From Pseudomonas fluorescens NCIMB 11764 (GTDB taxonomy: Bacteria; Pseudomonadota; Gammaproteobacteria; Pseudomonadales; Pseudomonadaceae): a DNA stretch of 64,000 nt. Shown here piece after piece: positions 47,410-56,221 of the stretch (position 1 is the first letter of the stretch; each line of letters starts with the position of its first letter). A program made the position numbers and the translations under genes. Below the pieces are notes generated by a model. It was not told where the DNA came from and made no database searches. It worked only from the letters and a program-made list of their open reading frames with translations. Where the stretch lies: positions 4,732,001-4,796,000 of the forward strand of contig NZ_CP010945.1 of the NCBI RefSeq assembly GCF_000293885.2, written 5' to 3'.

Positions 47410-47892
47410 ATGCCCAATGTGGACATTGCCCACTATCAAGACGGCGACTTTTTGGTCAACTACGAAGAAAAGGTCTTCGAGGACGTCAAGGCCGCACCCG
47501 GTGACAAGGCCCTGTTGACCTTCCACACGATCGCCTTCGAAGGCTCCATTGGCCTGGTCAACATGCTGCAAGCCAAGCGCCTGCTGCGCAAAGGTTTTGA
47601 AACCAAGATCCTGCTCTACGGGCCAGGCGTGCAACTTGGCGTGCAACGCGGCTTCCCCACCTTGGGCGCCGAGGCCTTCCCTGGCCACTTGGCCGTCAAT
47701 AACCAGATCAAGGCATTCATGGCTGAAGGCGGTGAAGTCTATGCCTGCCGCTTTGCCTTGCAGGCGCTGTATGGGCAAACCGAAAAAGCCCTGATCGAAG
47801 GCATTCGCCCAATCAACCCTCTGGATGTCATGGACCTGCGTCTGCTGATGCGTCGTGAGGGCGCGATGATCATCGATACCTGGACTGCCTGA
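47410..47892 (+). CDS. MSMEG_0572/Sll0783 family nitrogen starvation response protein (Nit1C)
   Basis: This 160-residue protein of the family first named from Mycobacterium smegmatis and Synechocystis nitrogen-starvation loci is always found with the Nit1C set. Visible features are a globular alpha/beta DsrE-like pattern: [20 protein letters not shown] at the N-terminal strand-helix and [16 protein letters not shown] with a small-residue loop. No catalytic function is known. It is the first gene after the sigma-54 promoter and is separated from the nitrilase by an 84-base gap containing a very stable hairpin. Confidence 0.85.
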   Translation: MPNVDIAHYQDGDFLVNYEEKVFEDVKAAPGDKALLTFHTIAFEGSIGLVNMLQAKRLLRKGFETKILLYGPGVQLGVQRGFPTLGAEAFPGHLAVNNQIKAFMAEGGEVYACRFALQALYGQTEKALIEGIRPINPLDVMDLRLLMRREGAMIIDTWTA

Positions 47893-47897
47893 GTCGC

Positions 47898-47931
47898 GGC
47901 CCGCCCGCTCCGCGCAGGAAGCGGGCGGGCC
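47898..47931 (+). other. Stable hairpin between first Nit1C gene and nitrilase
   Basis: ggcccgcccgct and agcgggcgggcc form a perfect 12-base-pair, almost all-GC stem with a ten-base loop, starting five bases after the stop codon. No T run follows, so transcript protection or attenuation is more likely than full termination. Confidence 0.7.
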
Positions 47932-47976
47932 TGCAAAGACCTTCAGCCTCCCTCCGCCGCCCCAAGGAATTACCCC

Positions 47977-48921
47977 ATGCCCGTTATTCGCGCCGCCGCC
48001 GTGCAGTTCAGTCCCGTGCTTTACTCGCGCCAGGCAACCGTCGACAAACTCTGCCGCCAGCTGCTGGAACTGGGCCGCGAAGGCGTGCAGTTTGCTGTCT
48101 TTCCGGAAACCGTGGTGCCGTACTACCCCTACTTCTCGTTCGTGCAGCCGCCCTGTGCCATGGCCAGGCAACACCTCATGCTGCTCGAAGAGTCGGTCAC
48201 CGTGCCCTCGGACGTCACCCGCCAGATCGGCGAAGCCTGCCGCGAAGCCAACCTCGTCGCCTGCATCGGTGTCAACGAACGCGATGGCGGCACAATCTAC
48301 AACGCTCAACTGCTGTTCGACGCCGACGGCACGCTTATCCAGCACCGACGCAAGATAACCCCCACCTATCACGAGCGCATGGTCTGGGGCCAGGGCGATG
48401 GCTCCGGTCTGCGCGCTACCGACAGCGCCGTCGGCCGCATCGGCGCCCTCGCTTGTTGGGAACATTACAACCCGCTGGCGCGCTACGCGCTGATGGCCGA
48501 TGCAGAACAGATTCACGCAGCGATGTTCCCCGGTTCCCTGGTCGGTCAGATCTTCGCTGATCAGATCGAAGTCACCATCCGCCATCACGCCCTGGAAAGC
48601 GGCTGTTTTGTGGTCAACGCCACTGCCTGGCTGGATGCCGGGCAACAGGCACAAATCATGGCCGACACAGGTTGTGCCATCGAACCTATCTCAGGTGGTT
48701 GCTTCACGGCCATCGTTTCGCCGGAAGGCAAGCTGCTCGCGCAGATGACCGAGGGCGAAGGGGTGATCATCGCCGACCTCGACTTTGCCTTGATCGACAA
48801 GCGTAAACGCATGATGGATTCAGTCGGCCATTACAGCCGCCCGGAATTGCTTAGCCTGCAGATCGACCGCCGAGTCACGGCACATGTGCATGAGCGTGGC
48901 GAGGCTTGCGAACATGAATAG
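47977..48921 (+). CDS. Nit6803 family nitrilase (Nit1C)
   Basis: This 314-residue nitrilase superfamily enzyme has an intact Glu-Lys-Cys triad: E44 ([12 protein letters not shown]), K126 ([20 protein letters not shown] in part) and C160 ([18 protein letters not shown] in part). It converts a nitrile to the acid and ammonia. Enzymes of this exact family within the same gene set have been tied to growth on cyanide as nitrogen source in P. fluorescens NCIMB 11764 (recalled knowledge). The following radical SAM gene overlaps its end by eight bases. Confidence 0.93.
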   Translation: MPVIRAAAVQFSPVLYSRQATVDKLCRQLLELGREGVQFAVFPETVVPYYPYFSFVQPPCAMARQHLMLLEESVTVPSDVTRQIGEACREANLVACIGVNERDGGTIYNAQLLFDADGTLIQHRRKITPTYHERMVWGQGDGSGLRATDSAVGRIGALACWEHYNPLARYALMADAEQIHAAMFPGSLVGQIFADQIEVTIRHHALESGCFVVNATAWLDAGQQAQIMADTGCAIEPISGGCFTAIVSPEGKLLAQMTEGEGVIIADLDFALIDKRKRMMDSVGHYSRPELLSLQIDRRVTAHVHERGEACEHE

Positions 48922-50005
48922 CCCAATGATTGCCAGCGATCTGCTGGCCCAACTGCAATGCCATGGCGTTCGCTGGCAAGGCGCCGAAGGTCTGAGCCGC
49001 AAGGGTGGAGCGGGCCCGTCGGACCACAAGGCGCTGAGCCTGGGCGCGCACACCGCCATGGTGCCGATGCTCAACCGCGCCTCCCTGGACTCGCCCTACT
49101 CTGCCGAACCTGACGCCACCGGCGGCCAGGCGCTGATCTTTCGCGAAGGCTTGCAGGTTGGCCAGGTACAACTGCCGGGCGTGCCGAATTTCTACAGTTT
49201 GAGCACCGAAGACGGTACGCCGTACTGGAAGATCGCCACGTTGCACAGCAAGGACGTGTTGGCCACAACCGTGCTGCAACACTGCATCCGCATGAACGAA
49301 GCGGCCACTTCCTGCCAGTTCTGCGCCATCGACCAGTCCCTGACGTCGGGCAAGACCATTGCCCGCAAGCGCCCTGCACAATTGGCAGCGGTCGCAAAAG
49401 CGGCGGTCAAGCTGGACGGCGTCAAGCACATGGTGATGACCACTGGCACGCCGCAGACGCCCGACCGTGGTGCGGCAATCCTTTGCGAATCGGCGGCGGC
49501 CGTAACGGCCGCGGTCGACCTTCCCATCCAGGCCCAATGCGAGCCGCCAGACGACGATGTCTGGTTCGAGCGTCTCAAGGACAGCGGCGTGGTCTCGCTG
49601 GGCATGCACCTGGAGGCAGTCACCGACGAAGTTCGCCGGCGGATCATGCCGGGCAAGGCCGAAGTCCCGTTGCAACGCTACTTCAGCGCCTTCGAGGCCG
49701 CGGTCAAGGTCTTCGGCCATGGCCAGGTCAGCACCTACATCCTCGCCGGACTTGGCGACAGCGAGGAGGCCATCGCCAACATGTGCGAAAGGCTCGCACG
49801 CATGGGCGTATACCCCTTCGTGGTGCCCTTCGTGCCCATCGACGGCACTCCACTGGCCCACCACCCAAAACCCGACAGCGCCTTTATGCAACGGCTCTAT
49901 CCGCGTATCGGTGCGAGCTTGCGCCGGCATGGGCTGCATTCGGACAACATCAACGCCGGCTGCGCCAAATGCGGCGCCTGCTCGGCCCTGAAACATTACG
50001 AGTGA
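48914..50005 (+). CDS. MSMEG_0568 family radical SAM protein (Nit1C)
   Basis: This 363-residue radical SAM protein of the Nit1C cluster has an unusual iron-sulfur motif: C124-x9-C134-x2-C137 ([15 protein letters not shown]) instead of C-x3-C-x2-C. A second cysteine set, C350-x2-C353-x2-C356 (CAKCGAC), lies near the C-terminus and could bind an auxiliary cluster. The barrel segments [16 protein letters not shown] and [20 protein letters not shown] are consistent with biotin-synthase-like enzymes. The ATG at 48914 is preferred over one at 48884 that lies deeper inside the nitrilase gene. The reaction is unknown. Confidence 0.88.
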   Translation: MNSPMIASDLLAQLQCHGVRWQGAEGLSRKGGAGPSDHKALSLGAHTAMVPMLNRASLDSPYSAEPDATGGQALIFREGLQVGQVQLPGVPNFYSLSTEDGTPYWKIATLHSKDVLATTVLQHCIRMNEAATSCQFCAIDQSLTSGKTIARKRPAQLAAVAKAAVKLDGVKHMVMTTGTPQTPDRGAAILCESAAAVTAAVDLPIQAQCEPPDDDVWFERLKDSGVVSLGMHLEAVTDEVRRRIMPGKAEVPLQRYFSAFEAAVKVFGHGQVSTYILAGLGDSEEAIANMCERLARMGVYPFVVPFVPIDGTPLAHHPKPDSAFMQRLYPRIGASLRRHGLHSDNINAGCAKCGACSALKHYE

Positions 50006-50018
50006 CAGGAGCCTGACC

Positions 50019-50582
50019 ATGGCCGAACACGCATTTGCCTTGAGCGAAGACACGTTCCGGGATTTTCTCGCCGACGATTTGCTCGTCAAGCCAGCCAGTG
50101 AAACCTGGGAGCGCAGCGGATATTACGCACTGCGCCGCACAGTGTTCTGCGAAGAACAACGTTTGCTGGAGAAAGACAAGGACGAACGCGACTTTCAGGC
50201 CATTCCCATTGTTGCCATCGCCCACCACTGCGGCATGCCGGAACAAGTGATTGGCGCCGTGCGGATCTACCAGACCGAGCCCGGTGTCTGGTTCGGCGGT
50301 CGCCTGTGCGTGGAGCGGGCCTACCGCCGCCACGGCATGATCGGCAAAGCCCTCGTCAACGAAGCGGTATCGCGGGCTATCGACCTGGGCTGCCAGACCT
50401 TCCTGGCCACCGTGCAGGTTGCCAACCAGCAGTATTTCCATGGCTTGCACTGGCAGACGCTTGAGGCAATCGAGCTGCTTGGCCAGCCCCACATGCTGAT
50501 GCAGGCAGACCTTGATTGCTATCCCTTCATGCGGCGTCAGGTTGCCTTGACGCCTCGCCGGAGCCGCTGTCATGGGGACTGA
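50019..50582 (+). CDS. MSMEG_0567/Sll0786 family GNAT acetyltransferase (Nit1C)
   Basis: This 187-residue GNAT-fold protein has the acetyl-CoA pyrophosphate loop in FGGRLCVERAYRRHGMIGKAL (R/Q-x-x-G-x-G/A type) and the downstream TFLATVQVANQQYFHGLHW helix. Its acceptor is unknown. It follows the radical SAM gene by 13 bases and overlaps the next gene by 11 bases, so it is translationally coupled with the AIR-synthase-like protein. The central conserved cysteine-glutamate patch (RRTVFCEEQRLL) is visible. Confidence 0.87.
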   Translation: MAEHAFALSEDTFRDFLADDLLVKPASETWERSGYYALRRTVFCEEQRLLEKDKDERDFQAIPIVAIAHHCGMPEQVIGAVRIYQTEPGVWFGGRLCVERAYRRHGMIGKALVNEAVSRAIDLGCQTFLATVQVANQQYFHGLHWQTLEAIELLGQPHMLMQADLDCYPFMRRQVALTPRRSRCHGD

Positions 50583-51567
50583 TCTGCACACCCTGTTGGC
50601 AGCATTGAAGAACACGCCAGCAATGCGTTCCAAACAAGCTATCCAGCAACCAGCGCGATTCATGCAAGCGTTGACGTGCAGCGACGATGCGCGCTACGCG
50701 TTACCCGGTGACGACACCGCAGCCATCCGTTGTGGCGACCAATACCAACTGCTCGCCATCGAGGGCATGCTGCCGAACTTTGTCGCCCAGGCGCCGTGGT
50801 TCGCCGGTTGGTCGTCTGTCATGGCCAACGTCAGTGATATTACCGCCATGGGCGGTCGCGCCACGGCAGTGGTCAATGCCTATTGGCATCACGATGTCGA
50901 AGCAGCCGACAGCGTGCTCGCCGGCATTCGCGACGCCTGCAATGCCTATGGCCTGATCCTCGCGGGCGGTCACACCAGCCTCACCCCGGACAATCCGACG
51001 GCACTCGCCGTGGCGATCACTGGCTGGGCCCGGAGCCTGCTCTCGAGCCTTCATGTCGCGCCCGGTCAGGCCCTGGCCATGGTCGTGGACCTCAACGGCC
51101 AATGGCACGGCCAGGCGCCGTACTGGAAAGCGTTCGAAGGTGTGCCCGGCGAACGATTGCGGGAAAAGCTCGAAGTCATTCCGCGCCTGGCCGAGGCAGG
51201 CCTGTTGCTGGCCGCCAAGGACATCAGCAACGCGGGGATTCTTGGTTCCTTGCTGATGTTGCTGGAGCCGACAGGATGTGGCGCGCGAGTCGATCTCGGC
51301 GCCCTGCCCCGACCTGGGGATGCGCCTTTGGAACGCTGGCTGCAAGCCTTCCCCAGCTACGGCTTCCTGTTGACCCTCAAGCCAGAAGACCTGGCCACTG
51401 TGCAGGCGGCCTTCGCCTTTGAAGGTTTGCACTGCGCGCCAATCGGCACGATCAACGGCAGCGCCAGCCTCGACGTACAACTGGCCAACCAGCACGACGA
51501 ATTCTGGAACTTGCGACGACAGCCCTTTACCGGTTTCAGCTACCCCAACCTGATCAAGGAGCACTGA
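50572..51567 (+). CDS. Sll0787 family AIR synthase-like protein (Nit1C)
   Basis: This 331-residue protein is related to PurM, HypE and SelD, ATP-dependent enzymes that activate carbonyl or selenium groups. The N-terminal GDDTAAI motif and the MANVSDITAMGGRATAVVNAY segment (in part) match the AIR-synthase ATP-binding half, and GHTSLTPDNPTAL follows. The C-terminal half begins with VIPRLAEAGLLLAAKDISNAG. Within the cluster it could phosphorylate or dehydrate an amide-like intermediate, as HypE does when it makes a thiocyanate-like nitrile; this is inference only. Confidence 0.87.
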   Translation: MGTDLHTLLAALKNTPAMRSKQAIQQPARFMQALTCSDDARYALPGDDTAAIRCGDQYQLLAIEGMLPNFVAQAPWFAGWSSVMANVSDITAMGGRATAVVNAYWHHDVEAADSVLAGIRDACNAYGLILAGGHTSLTPDNPTALAVAITGWARSLLSSLHVAPGQALAMVVDLNGQWHGQAPYWKAFEGVPGERLREKLEVIPRLAEAGLLLAAKDISNAGILGSLLMLLEPTGCGARVDLGALPRPGDAPLERWLQAFPSYGFLLTLKPEDLATVQAAFAFEGLHCAPIGTINGSASLDVQLANQHDEFWNLRRQPFTGFSYPNLIKEH

Positions 51568-51568
51568 C

Positions 51569-51895
51569 ATGCCCGCCGTCAACATCCGCTTGCGCTGGCC
51601 CGATGGCCAGGAGAGCAACGCCTACTCGCCGTCCACCACCATCTACGACTACCTGCAAGCGGGTCAAAGCTATCCCCTCGACGAATTTCTGCGCCGGGCG
51701 GAAACCGGCCTCAACAACGCCTCCGAACGGGTCAGGCAGGTCAAGGGTTTTTATTGCAGCGCTGCGATGGACACGCTCGGCAGCCTGCGCCTGAGCGCGA
51801 GCAAGTTCAATGCGCGCGAGGCGCAGGTCGAGGTACTGGAAATCAAGAACCAGGGCGCCGGGCAGGTTAACTACGCCGGATTTTCCGACATTTGA
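51569..51895 (+). CDS. MSMEG_0570 family nitrogen starvation response protein (Nit1C)
   Basis: This 108-residue protein follows the AIR-synthase-like gene by one base. The start PAVNIRLRWPDGQESNAYSP, an internal FLRRAETGLNNASERVRQVKG helix (in part) and FYCSAAMDTLGSL with a single cysteine are visible. The family has no known activity; it is recognised by sequence type and constant context. Confidence 0.85.
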   Translation: MPAVNIRLRWPDGQESNAYSPSTTIYDYLQAGQSYPLDEFLRRAETGLNNASERVRQVKGFYCSAAMDTLGSLRLSASKFNAREAQVEVLEIKNQGAGQVNYAGFSDI

Positions 51896-51921
51896 ATCAC
51901 GACTTCTCAGAGGACCACAGC

Positions 51922-53145
51922 ATGAATCACTACAAAGCGATCGTCGTCGGCGGCGGCCAGGCAGGCCTTTCTGCCAGTTACTACCTGCAACAGCAAGACA
52001 TCGACCACCTGGTGCTGGAAAAGCACACCCTGACCCACACCTGGCGCAACCAGCGCTGGGACGCCTTTTGCCTGGTGACTCCCAACTGGCAATGCGCCCT
52101 GCCCGGCTATCCCTATGCCGGTGACGACCCGCACGGGTTCATGAAAAAGGATCAGATCATCCGCTACCTGGACGGATTCATCGCCAAGGTCAACGCCCCG
52201 GTGCGTGAGGGCGTGACCGTACAACGCATGAGCGCCCGCGCAGAAGGCGGTTACCTGCTTAACACCAGTGCAGGCGACTTCAGCGCCGACCAGGTCATCG
52301 TCGCCAGCGGCGGCTACCACACCCCGATCATTCCGCGCCTGGCCGAACGCCTGCCAGCCGAGATCAAGCAAATCCACTCCGAACAGTACCGCAACCCCGA
52401 TGCGCTGCCAGAGGGTGCAGTCCTGGTGGTCGGCTCTGGGCAGTCCGGCGCGCAAATCGCCGAAGACCTGCACCTGGCCGGCCGCAAAGTCTTCCTTGCA
52501 GTAGGCGATGCGCCGCGCTGCGCGCGCTTTCACCGCGGCAAAGACGTGGTCGACTGGCTGGCCGAGATGGGCTACTACGACATCGGTGTTGATGTGCACC
52601 CTCTGCGCGAGGGCGTACGCGACAACACTAACCATTACGTCACCGGCCGTGACGGCGGGCGTGACATTGACCTGCGCCGCTTCGCCAGCGAAGGCATGCA
52701 ACTGTTCGGCCGCCTGGAAAGCCTGGACGGCACCACCCTGAAGTTCGCCCCTGATCTTGGCACCAACCTCGACGCAGCGGATGCCGTGTACAACCGAATC
52801 AATGCGAGCATCGACAAGTACATTGCGGAAAAAGGTATTGAGGCCCCCGCCGGCACGGTCTATGAGCCACTGTGGACGCCCGGGCAGGAAACCACCGATC
52901 TGAACCTGGCAGGCTCGGGCATCACCAGCATCATCTGGTGCATCGGCTTCCAGCCGGACTTTACCTGGGTCGACGTCCCCGTATTCAACGGCCGCAGCTA
53001 TCCCGGCCATCAACGCGGCGTGACTGCCCGAAAGGGCCTGTACTTCCTCGGTTTGCCATGGCTACACACTTGGGGCTCGGGGCGGTTTTCCGGGGTGGCG
53101 CGCGATGCGCAGTTCGTGGTCGAGCATCTCGCTGCTTGCCGCTGA
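51922..53145 (+). CDS. MSMEG_0569 family flavin-dependent oxidoreductase (Nit1C)
   Basis: This 407-residue FAD/NADPH-dependent protein resembles flavin monooxygenases. It has the FAD motif IVVGGGQAGLSASYYL, the TWRNQRWDAFCLVTPNW segment and the second dinucleotide motif VLVVGSGQSGAQIAEDL. In monooxygenases of this group NADPH and oxygen form a hydroperoxyflavin that oxygenates nitrogen or sulfur. An agagga site supports the ATG at 51922 over one at 51892. It completes the seven-gene Nit1C set. Confidence 0.9.
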   Translation: MNHYKAIVVGGGQAGLSASYYLQQQDIDHLVLEKHTLTHTWRNQRWDAFCLVTPNWQCALPGYPYAGDDPHGFMKKDQIIRYLDGFIAKVNAPVREGVTVQRMSARAEGGYLLNTSAGDFSADQVIVASGGYHTPIIPRLAERLPAEIKQIHSEQYRNPDALPEGAVLVVGSGQSGAQIAEDLHLAGRKVFLAVGDAPRCARFHRGKDVVDWLAEMGYYDIGVDVHPLREGVRDNTNHYVTGRDGGRDIDLRRFASEGMQLFGRLESLDGTTLKFAPDLGTNLDAADAVYNRINASIDKYIAEKGIEAPAGTVYEPLWTPGQETTDLNLAGSGITSIIWCIGFQPDFTWVDVPVFNGRSYPGHQRGVTARKGLYFLGLPWLHTWGSGRFSGVARDAQFVVEHLAACR

Positions 53146-53165
53146 CCTTTCGACTGGCATTTATC

Positions 53166-53188
53166 CGTCGGCCCTGCGCGGGCCGACG
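53166..53188 (+). other. Hairpin between Nit1C flavoprotein and LnmK-like gene
   Basis: cgtcggccc and gggccgacg form a perfect nine-base-pair stem with a five-base loop in the 56-base gap. There is no T run. The short gap and same strand suggest that the next two genes are still in the Nit1C transcript. Confidence 0.65.
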
Positions 53189-53201
53189 TCAGGGGTTTCG
53201 C

Positions 53202-54050
53202 ATGCATAACGTCAGCCTCGAACAGACTTACCTCGCCAGCATGCCCAATCTGGCGTACACCGGCTTGTCCGAAAACTGGCTGCTCAAGGAATGCGGTCAC
53301 CAGCACTGGCTGGCGCTCGCCGGACTCTACGACCGACCACTCCCCGATTTTGTCGACGCACAGGGGCGCACAGCCTATGCCGCCTTCACCCTGGTCAAAA
53401 GCCAGGGGCTGCAGTTGCAGGCGATCACCGAGAATCGCTCGTTCAGGATAGAAACAAAACTCGGCCGGGCGGGCCAAACCCGGCATTACAGCGAACATCG
53501 GCTGATGCTCGGCCAGCGTTGCGTCGCAGAAATCAGCCTGATGTCGGCCTTTGTCAGCCGCCATACGCCGGGGGACAACCGTAGCGTCGCCAAAGCCAGC
53601 CTCAGGGGCACAGCACCGATTGAGGCCACCCTCCCCACCTCCCTGCAAACCTTGCATGCGTTCGGCAAACAGCTGCGTAAAGGCGACTGGCTCAAGCACT
53701 TCGAGATCAGCCGTGCCGCGTCATCAGCAACATCGGTCTTCTCATTCACCCCTTGCCCCGACGTCGACTTCAATGGCGCCGAATTTCTTTACTTTGCCAA
53801 CTTCCAGGCGCTGGTCGAGCGCGCCGAGTGGAGCGTACTGGGGCTGCGCCGCCCAGGTTTGGTAAGGCAACGTGAAATCCACTTCCACGGCAACCTCAAC
53901 ATTGGCGACAGCGTTCACGTTCATCTGCATACCGCAGAAGCTGGCCAACATTCACGGCATTGGTGCGAGGTTTTTCGCCAGTCCGATGGCTACAAGCTTG
54001 CCGATGTCTTTACCGAGAAAACCTGGCTTCGGGAGTGCACAAGGCCATGA
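53202..54050 (+). CDS. LnmK-like (Pnap_2097 family) double-hotdog protein
   Basis: This 282-residue protein resembles the LnmK-type biosynthesis-cluster family. LnmK of leinamycin synthesis is a bifunctional acyltransferase/decarboxylase that turns methylmalonyl-CoA into a propionyl thioester. Visible segments are the N-terminal YTGLSENWLLKECGHQHW, the central LKHFEISRAASSATSVF and DFNGAEFLYFANFQALVERA (second hotdog), and WCEVFRQSDGYKLADVFTE near the end. The ATG at 53202 has an agggg site. The next gene, overlapping by four bases, encodes methylmalonyl-CoA mutase, which would provide exactly the substrate expected for a LnmK enzyme. The family call is from recalled similarity and is less certain than the context. 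Confidence 0.65.
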   Translation: MHNVSLEQTYLASMPNLAYTGLSENWLLKECGHQHWLALAGLYDRPLPDFVDAQGRTAYAAFTLVKSQGLQLQAITENRSFRIETKLGRAGQTRHYSEHRLMLGQRCVAEISLMSAFVSRHTPGDNRSVAKASLRGTAPIEATLPTSLQTLHAFGKQLRKGDWLKHFEISRAASSATSVFSFTPCPDVDFNGAEFLYFANFQALVERAEWSVLGLRRPGLVRQREIHFHGNLNIGDSVHVHLHTAEAGQHSRHWCEVFRQSDGYKLADVFTEKTWLRECTRP

Positions 54051-56221
54051 CTCGTTCTCCGTTGTACCGCGCCCCCGGCCTGCAACTCAAAGCGCTTTAC
54101 CGACCCTGCGATCTTGCCGGCATCGAACATCTGGATAGCGATCCGGGCAAGCCGCCTTATCTGCGCGGCCCCTACGCCAGCATGTACACCCACAAACCCT
54201 GGACGATCCGTCAATACAGCGGTTTTGCCGACGCCCGGTTGTCCAATCAGCGTTTACGCCAAAGCCTCGCCGAGGGGGCCCAGGGACTGTCCGTTGCATT
54301 CGATCTGCCGACCCATCGTGGTTACGATTCTGACGACACTCACTGCAGCGCCGACGTCGGCAAGGCCGGCGTGGCCATCGACAGTGTCGAGGACATGCTT
54401 GAATTGTTCGACGGCATTGCACTGGACCGGGTTTCCGTGTCGATGACTATGAACGGCGCGGTTCTTCCAGTTCTGGCAGCCTTTATCGTGGCCGCCCAGG
54501 AGCGCGGCATCGCCAGGGAGCAACTGAGCGGTACCATCCAGAACGACATTCTCAAAGAGTTCATGGTGCGCAACACTTATATCTTTGCGCCCGAACCTTC
54601 GCTGCGGATCTGCACCGATGTCATCGAATACCTCGCCCGGCACATGCCACGTTTCAACCCCATTTCAGTGTCCGGCTATCACTTCCAGGAAGCCGGCGCC
54701 GATCCAATACTCGAATTGGCACTGACCCTCCTCAACGCGCGAACCTATGTCGAGCAGGTGCGACTTCGAGGGCTGGATATCAACGCCTTTTGCGCGCGAA
54801 TGAGCTTCTTCTTTGGTGTCGGCAACGACTTCTTTACGGAGGTGGCAAAGCTACGGGCTGCGCGTGTTTTATGGAATGAGATCAGCGAACAGATGGGGGC
54901 CGACAAGCCGCGCGCCAGGGCCATGCGCATGCATTGCCAAACCTCCGGCTGGACGTTATGCGCACAGGACCCGATGAACAATGTCGTGCGCACGACCGCA
55001 CAGGCCATGGCCGCAGTATTTGGCGGCACCCAGTCACTGCACACCAATGCCTGGGATGAAGCCCTCGCACTGCCCAGCGCAAGTTCGGCAAGGCTGGCAA
55101 GCAACACCCAACAAATCCTGCAAGAAGAAACCGGTCTGACCGATGTCATTGACCCTTGGGCCGGCTCCTACATGATGGAGTCCTTGACCGCGTCAGTGTG
55201 CCGCGAGGTTCGCGCGTGTATTGCACGCATAGACAGTGAAGGCGGCGTGGTCGCGGCGATCAATAATGGCTCGATCAGCACGATGATCCATGCCCAGGCA
55301 GTGCAGACACAAGCGCGGCTCGATACCGGAGCGCTACGACGGGTCGGAGAACGGACAGCCAGCCCGACATCGCAAGCCCTCCATACGGTCTATCCGGTGG
55401 ACAGCTGCGCGGTGCGTCAGCGTCAGAACCAGCGACTCACGCAATTGCGTATCAGGCGAGACGAGGCGGCGGTACAGGCGCACCTTCAGGCGCTCACCCA
55501 TTGCGCACGGAACGGTCAGGGCAATCTGCTGGAACTCGGCATTGCCGCGATCAGCGTCAGAGCGACCGTAGGTGAGTGTACGAAGGCACTGGAGAAAGCC
55601 TGGCCTCGTCACCGTCAGGCACCTGCTTTTCTACCCCGCGGCTATGGTGCCCTGCGTGGCCAATTGCCTGGTTGGTCGGCACTTTGTGAACGTACTTCAC
55701 GCTTTTCGACACAGCATGGCCGGCCGCCACAGGTACTGCTCGGAAAACTCGGCCAGGATGGCCATGATCGCGGGATCCGCTTGATCGCCTCAGTGCTCGT
55801 CGAAGCAGGATTTCGGGTCACGATGCTGCCACTGTTCCAGAGTCCAGCCGAACTGCTGGCCTCCATGAACGCCGATGGGCCGGTCGATCTGATCGGATTT
55901 TCCAGCCTTGCAGGTGCGCACAACGAAATACTCTGCGACCTGCTCCTACAGCTGCATCGCCAGCGCATCGACGTTCCCGTCGTGCTGGGCGGGATCATTG
56001 CGCAATCGGACATCGCCTCACTCACCCAGCAGGGTGTGCGTGCCGTCTTCGGCCCAGGGGACGATGTGCTCAAAATCGCCAATCAGTTGATGAGCCTTGT
56101 CGAGCAACAATCTGTTCAAAGCCGCGCACGGAATGCGGCAGGATTCAGCGGCGCCGAAACAGCGGCCGGGGCTCAATCGCCAAGCGCCCATACTGCACGC
56201 TCATACCAGCCAGCCCCCTGA
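54047..56221 (+). CDS. Adenosylcobalamin-dependent methylmalonyl-CoA mutase
   Basis: This 724-residue mutase carries both the acyl-CoA barrel and the B12 domain on one chain. The barrel keeps the mutase landmarks RGPYASMYTHKPWTIRQYSG, SVAFDLPTHRGYDSD, MVRNTYIFAPEPSLRI (active-site Arg), ISVSGYHFQEAGAD (active-site His) and HCQTSGWTL. The C-terminal domain has the cobalt-ligand motif DGHDRG (571-576) and GFSSLAG. The linker (about 440-560) is divergent from ordinary mutases. The start overlaps the LnmK-like stop (ATGA), so the two are coupled. No epimerase or MeaB-type chaperone gene lies nearby. It probably links succinyl-CoA and methylmalonyl-CoA. Confidence 0.9.
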   Translation: MTRSPLYRAPGLQLKALYRPCDLAGIEHLDSDPGKPPYLRGPYASMYTHKPWTIRQYSGFADARLSNQRLRQSLAEGAQGLSVAFDLPTHRGYDSDDTHCSADVGKAGVAIDSVEDMLELFDGIALDRVSVSMTMNGAVLPVLAAFIVAAQERGIAREQLSGTIQNDILKEFMVRNTYIFAPEPSLRICTDVIEYLARHMPRFNPISVSGYHFQEAGADPILELALTLLNARTYVEQVRLRGLDINAFCARMSFFFGVGNDFFTEVAKLRAARVLWNEISEQMGADKPRARAMRMHCQTSGWTLCAQDPMNNVVRTTAQAMAAVFGGTQSLHTNAWDEALALPSASSARLASNTQQILQEETGLTDVIDPWAGSYMMESLTASVCREVRACIARIDSEGGVVAAINNGSISTMIHAQAVQTQARLDTGALRRVGERTASPTSQALHTVYPVDSCAVRQRQNQRLTQLRIRRDEAAVQAHLQALTHCARNGQGNLLELGIAAISVRATVGECTKALEKAWPRHRQAPAFLPRGYGALRGQLPGWSALCERTSRFSTQHGRPPQVLLGKLGQDGHDRGIRLIASVLVEAGFRVTMLPLFQSPAELLASMNADGPVDLIGFSSLAGAHNEILCDLLLQLHRQRIDVPVVLGGIIAQSDIASLTQQGVRAVFGPGDDVLKIANQLMSLVEQQSVQSRARNAAGFSGAETAAGAQSPSAHTARSYQPAP

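Noticed and set aside
47275..48654. Minus-strand open frame of about 460 codons across the first two Nit1C genes
   Set aside because: It covers the sigma-54 promoter and two recognised genes and has no recognisable product.
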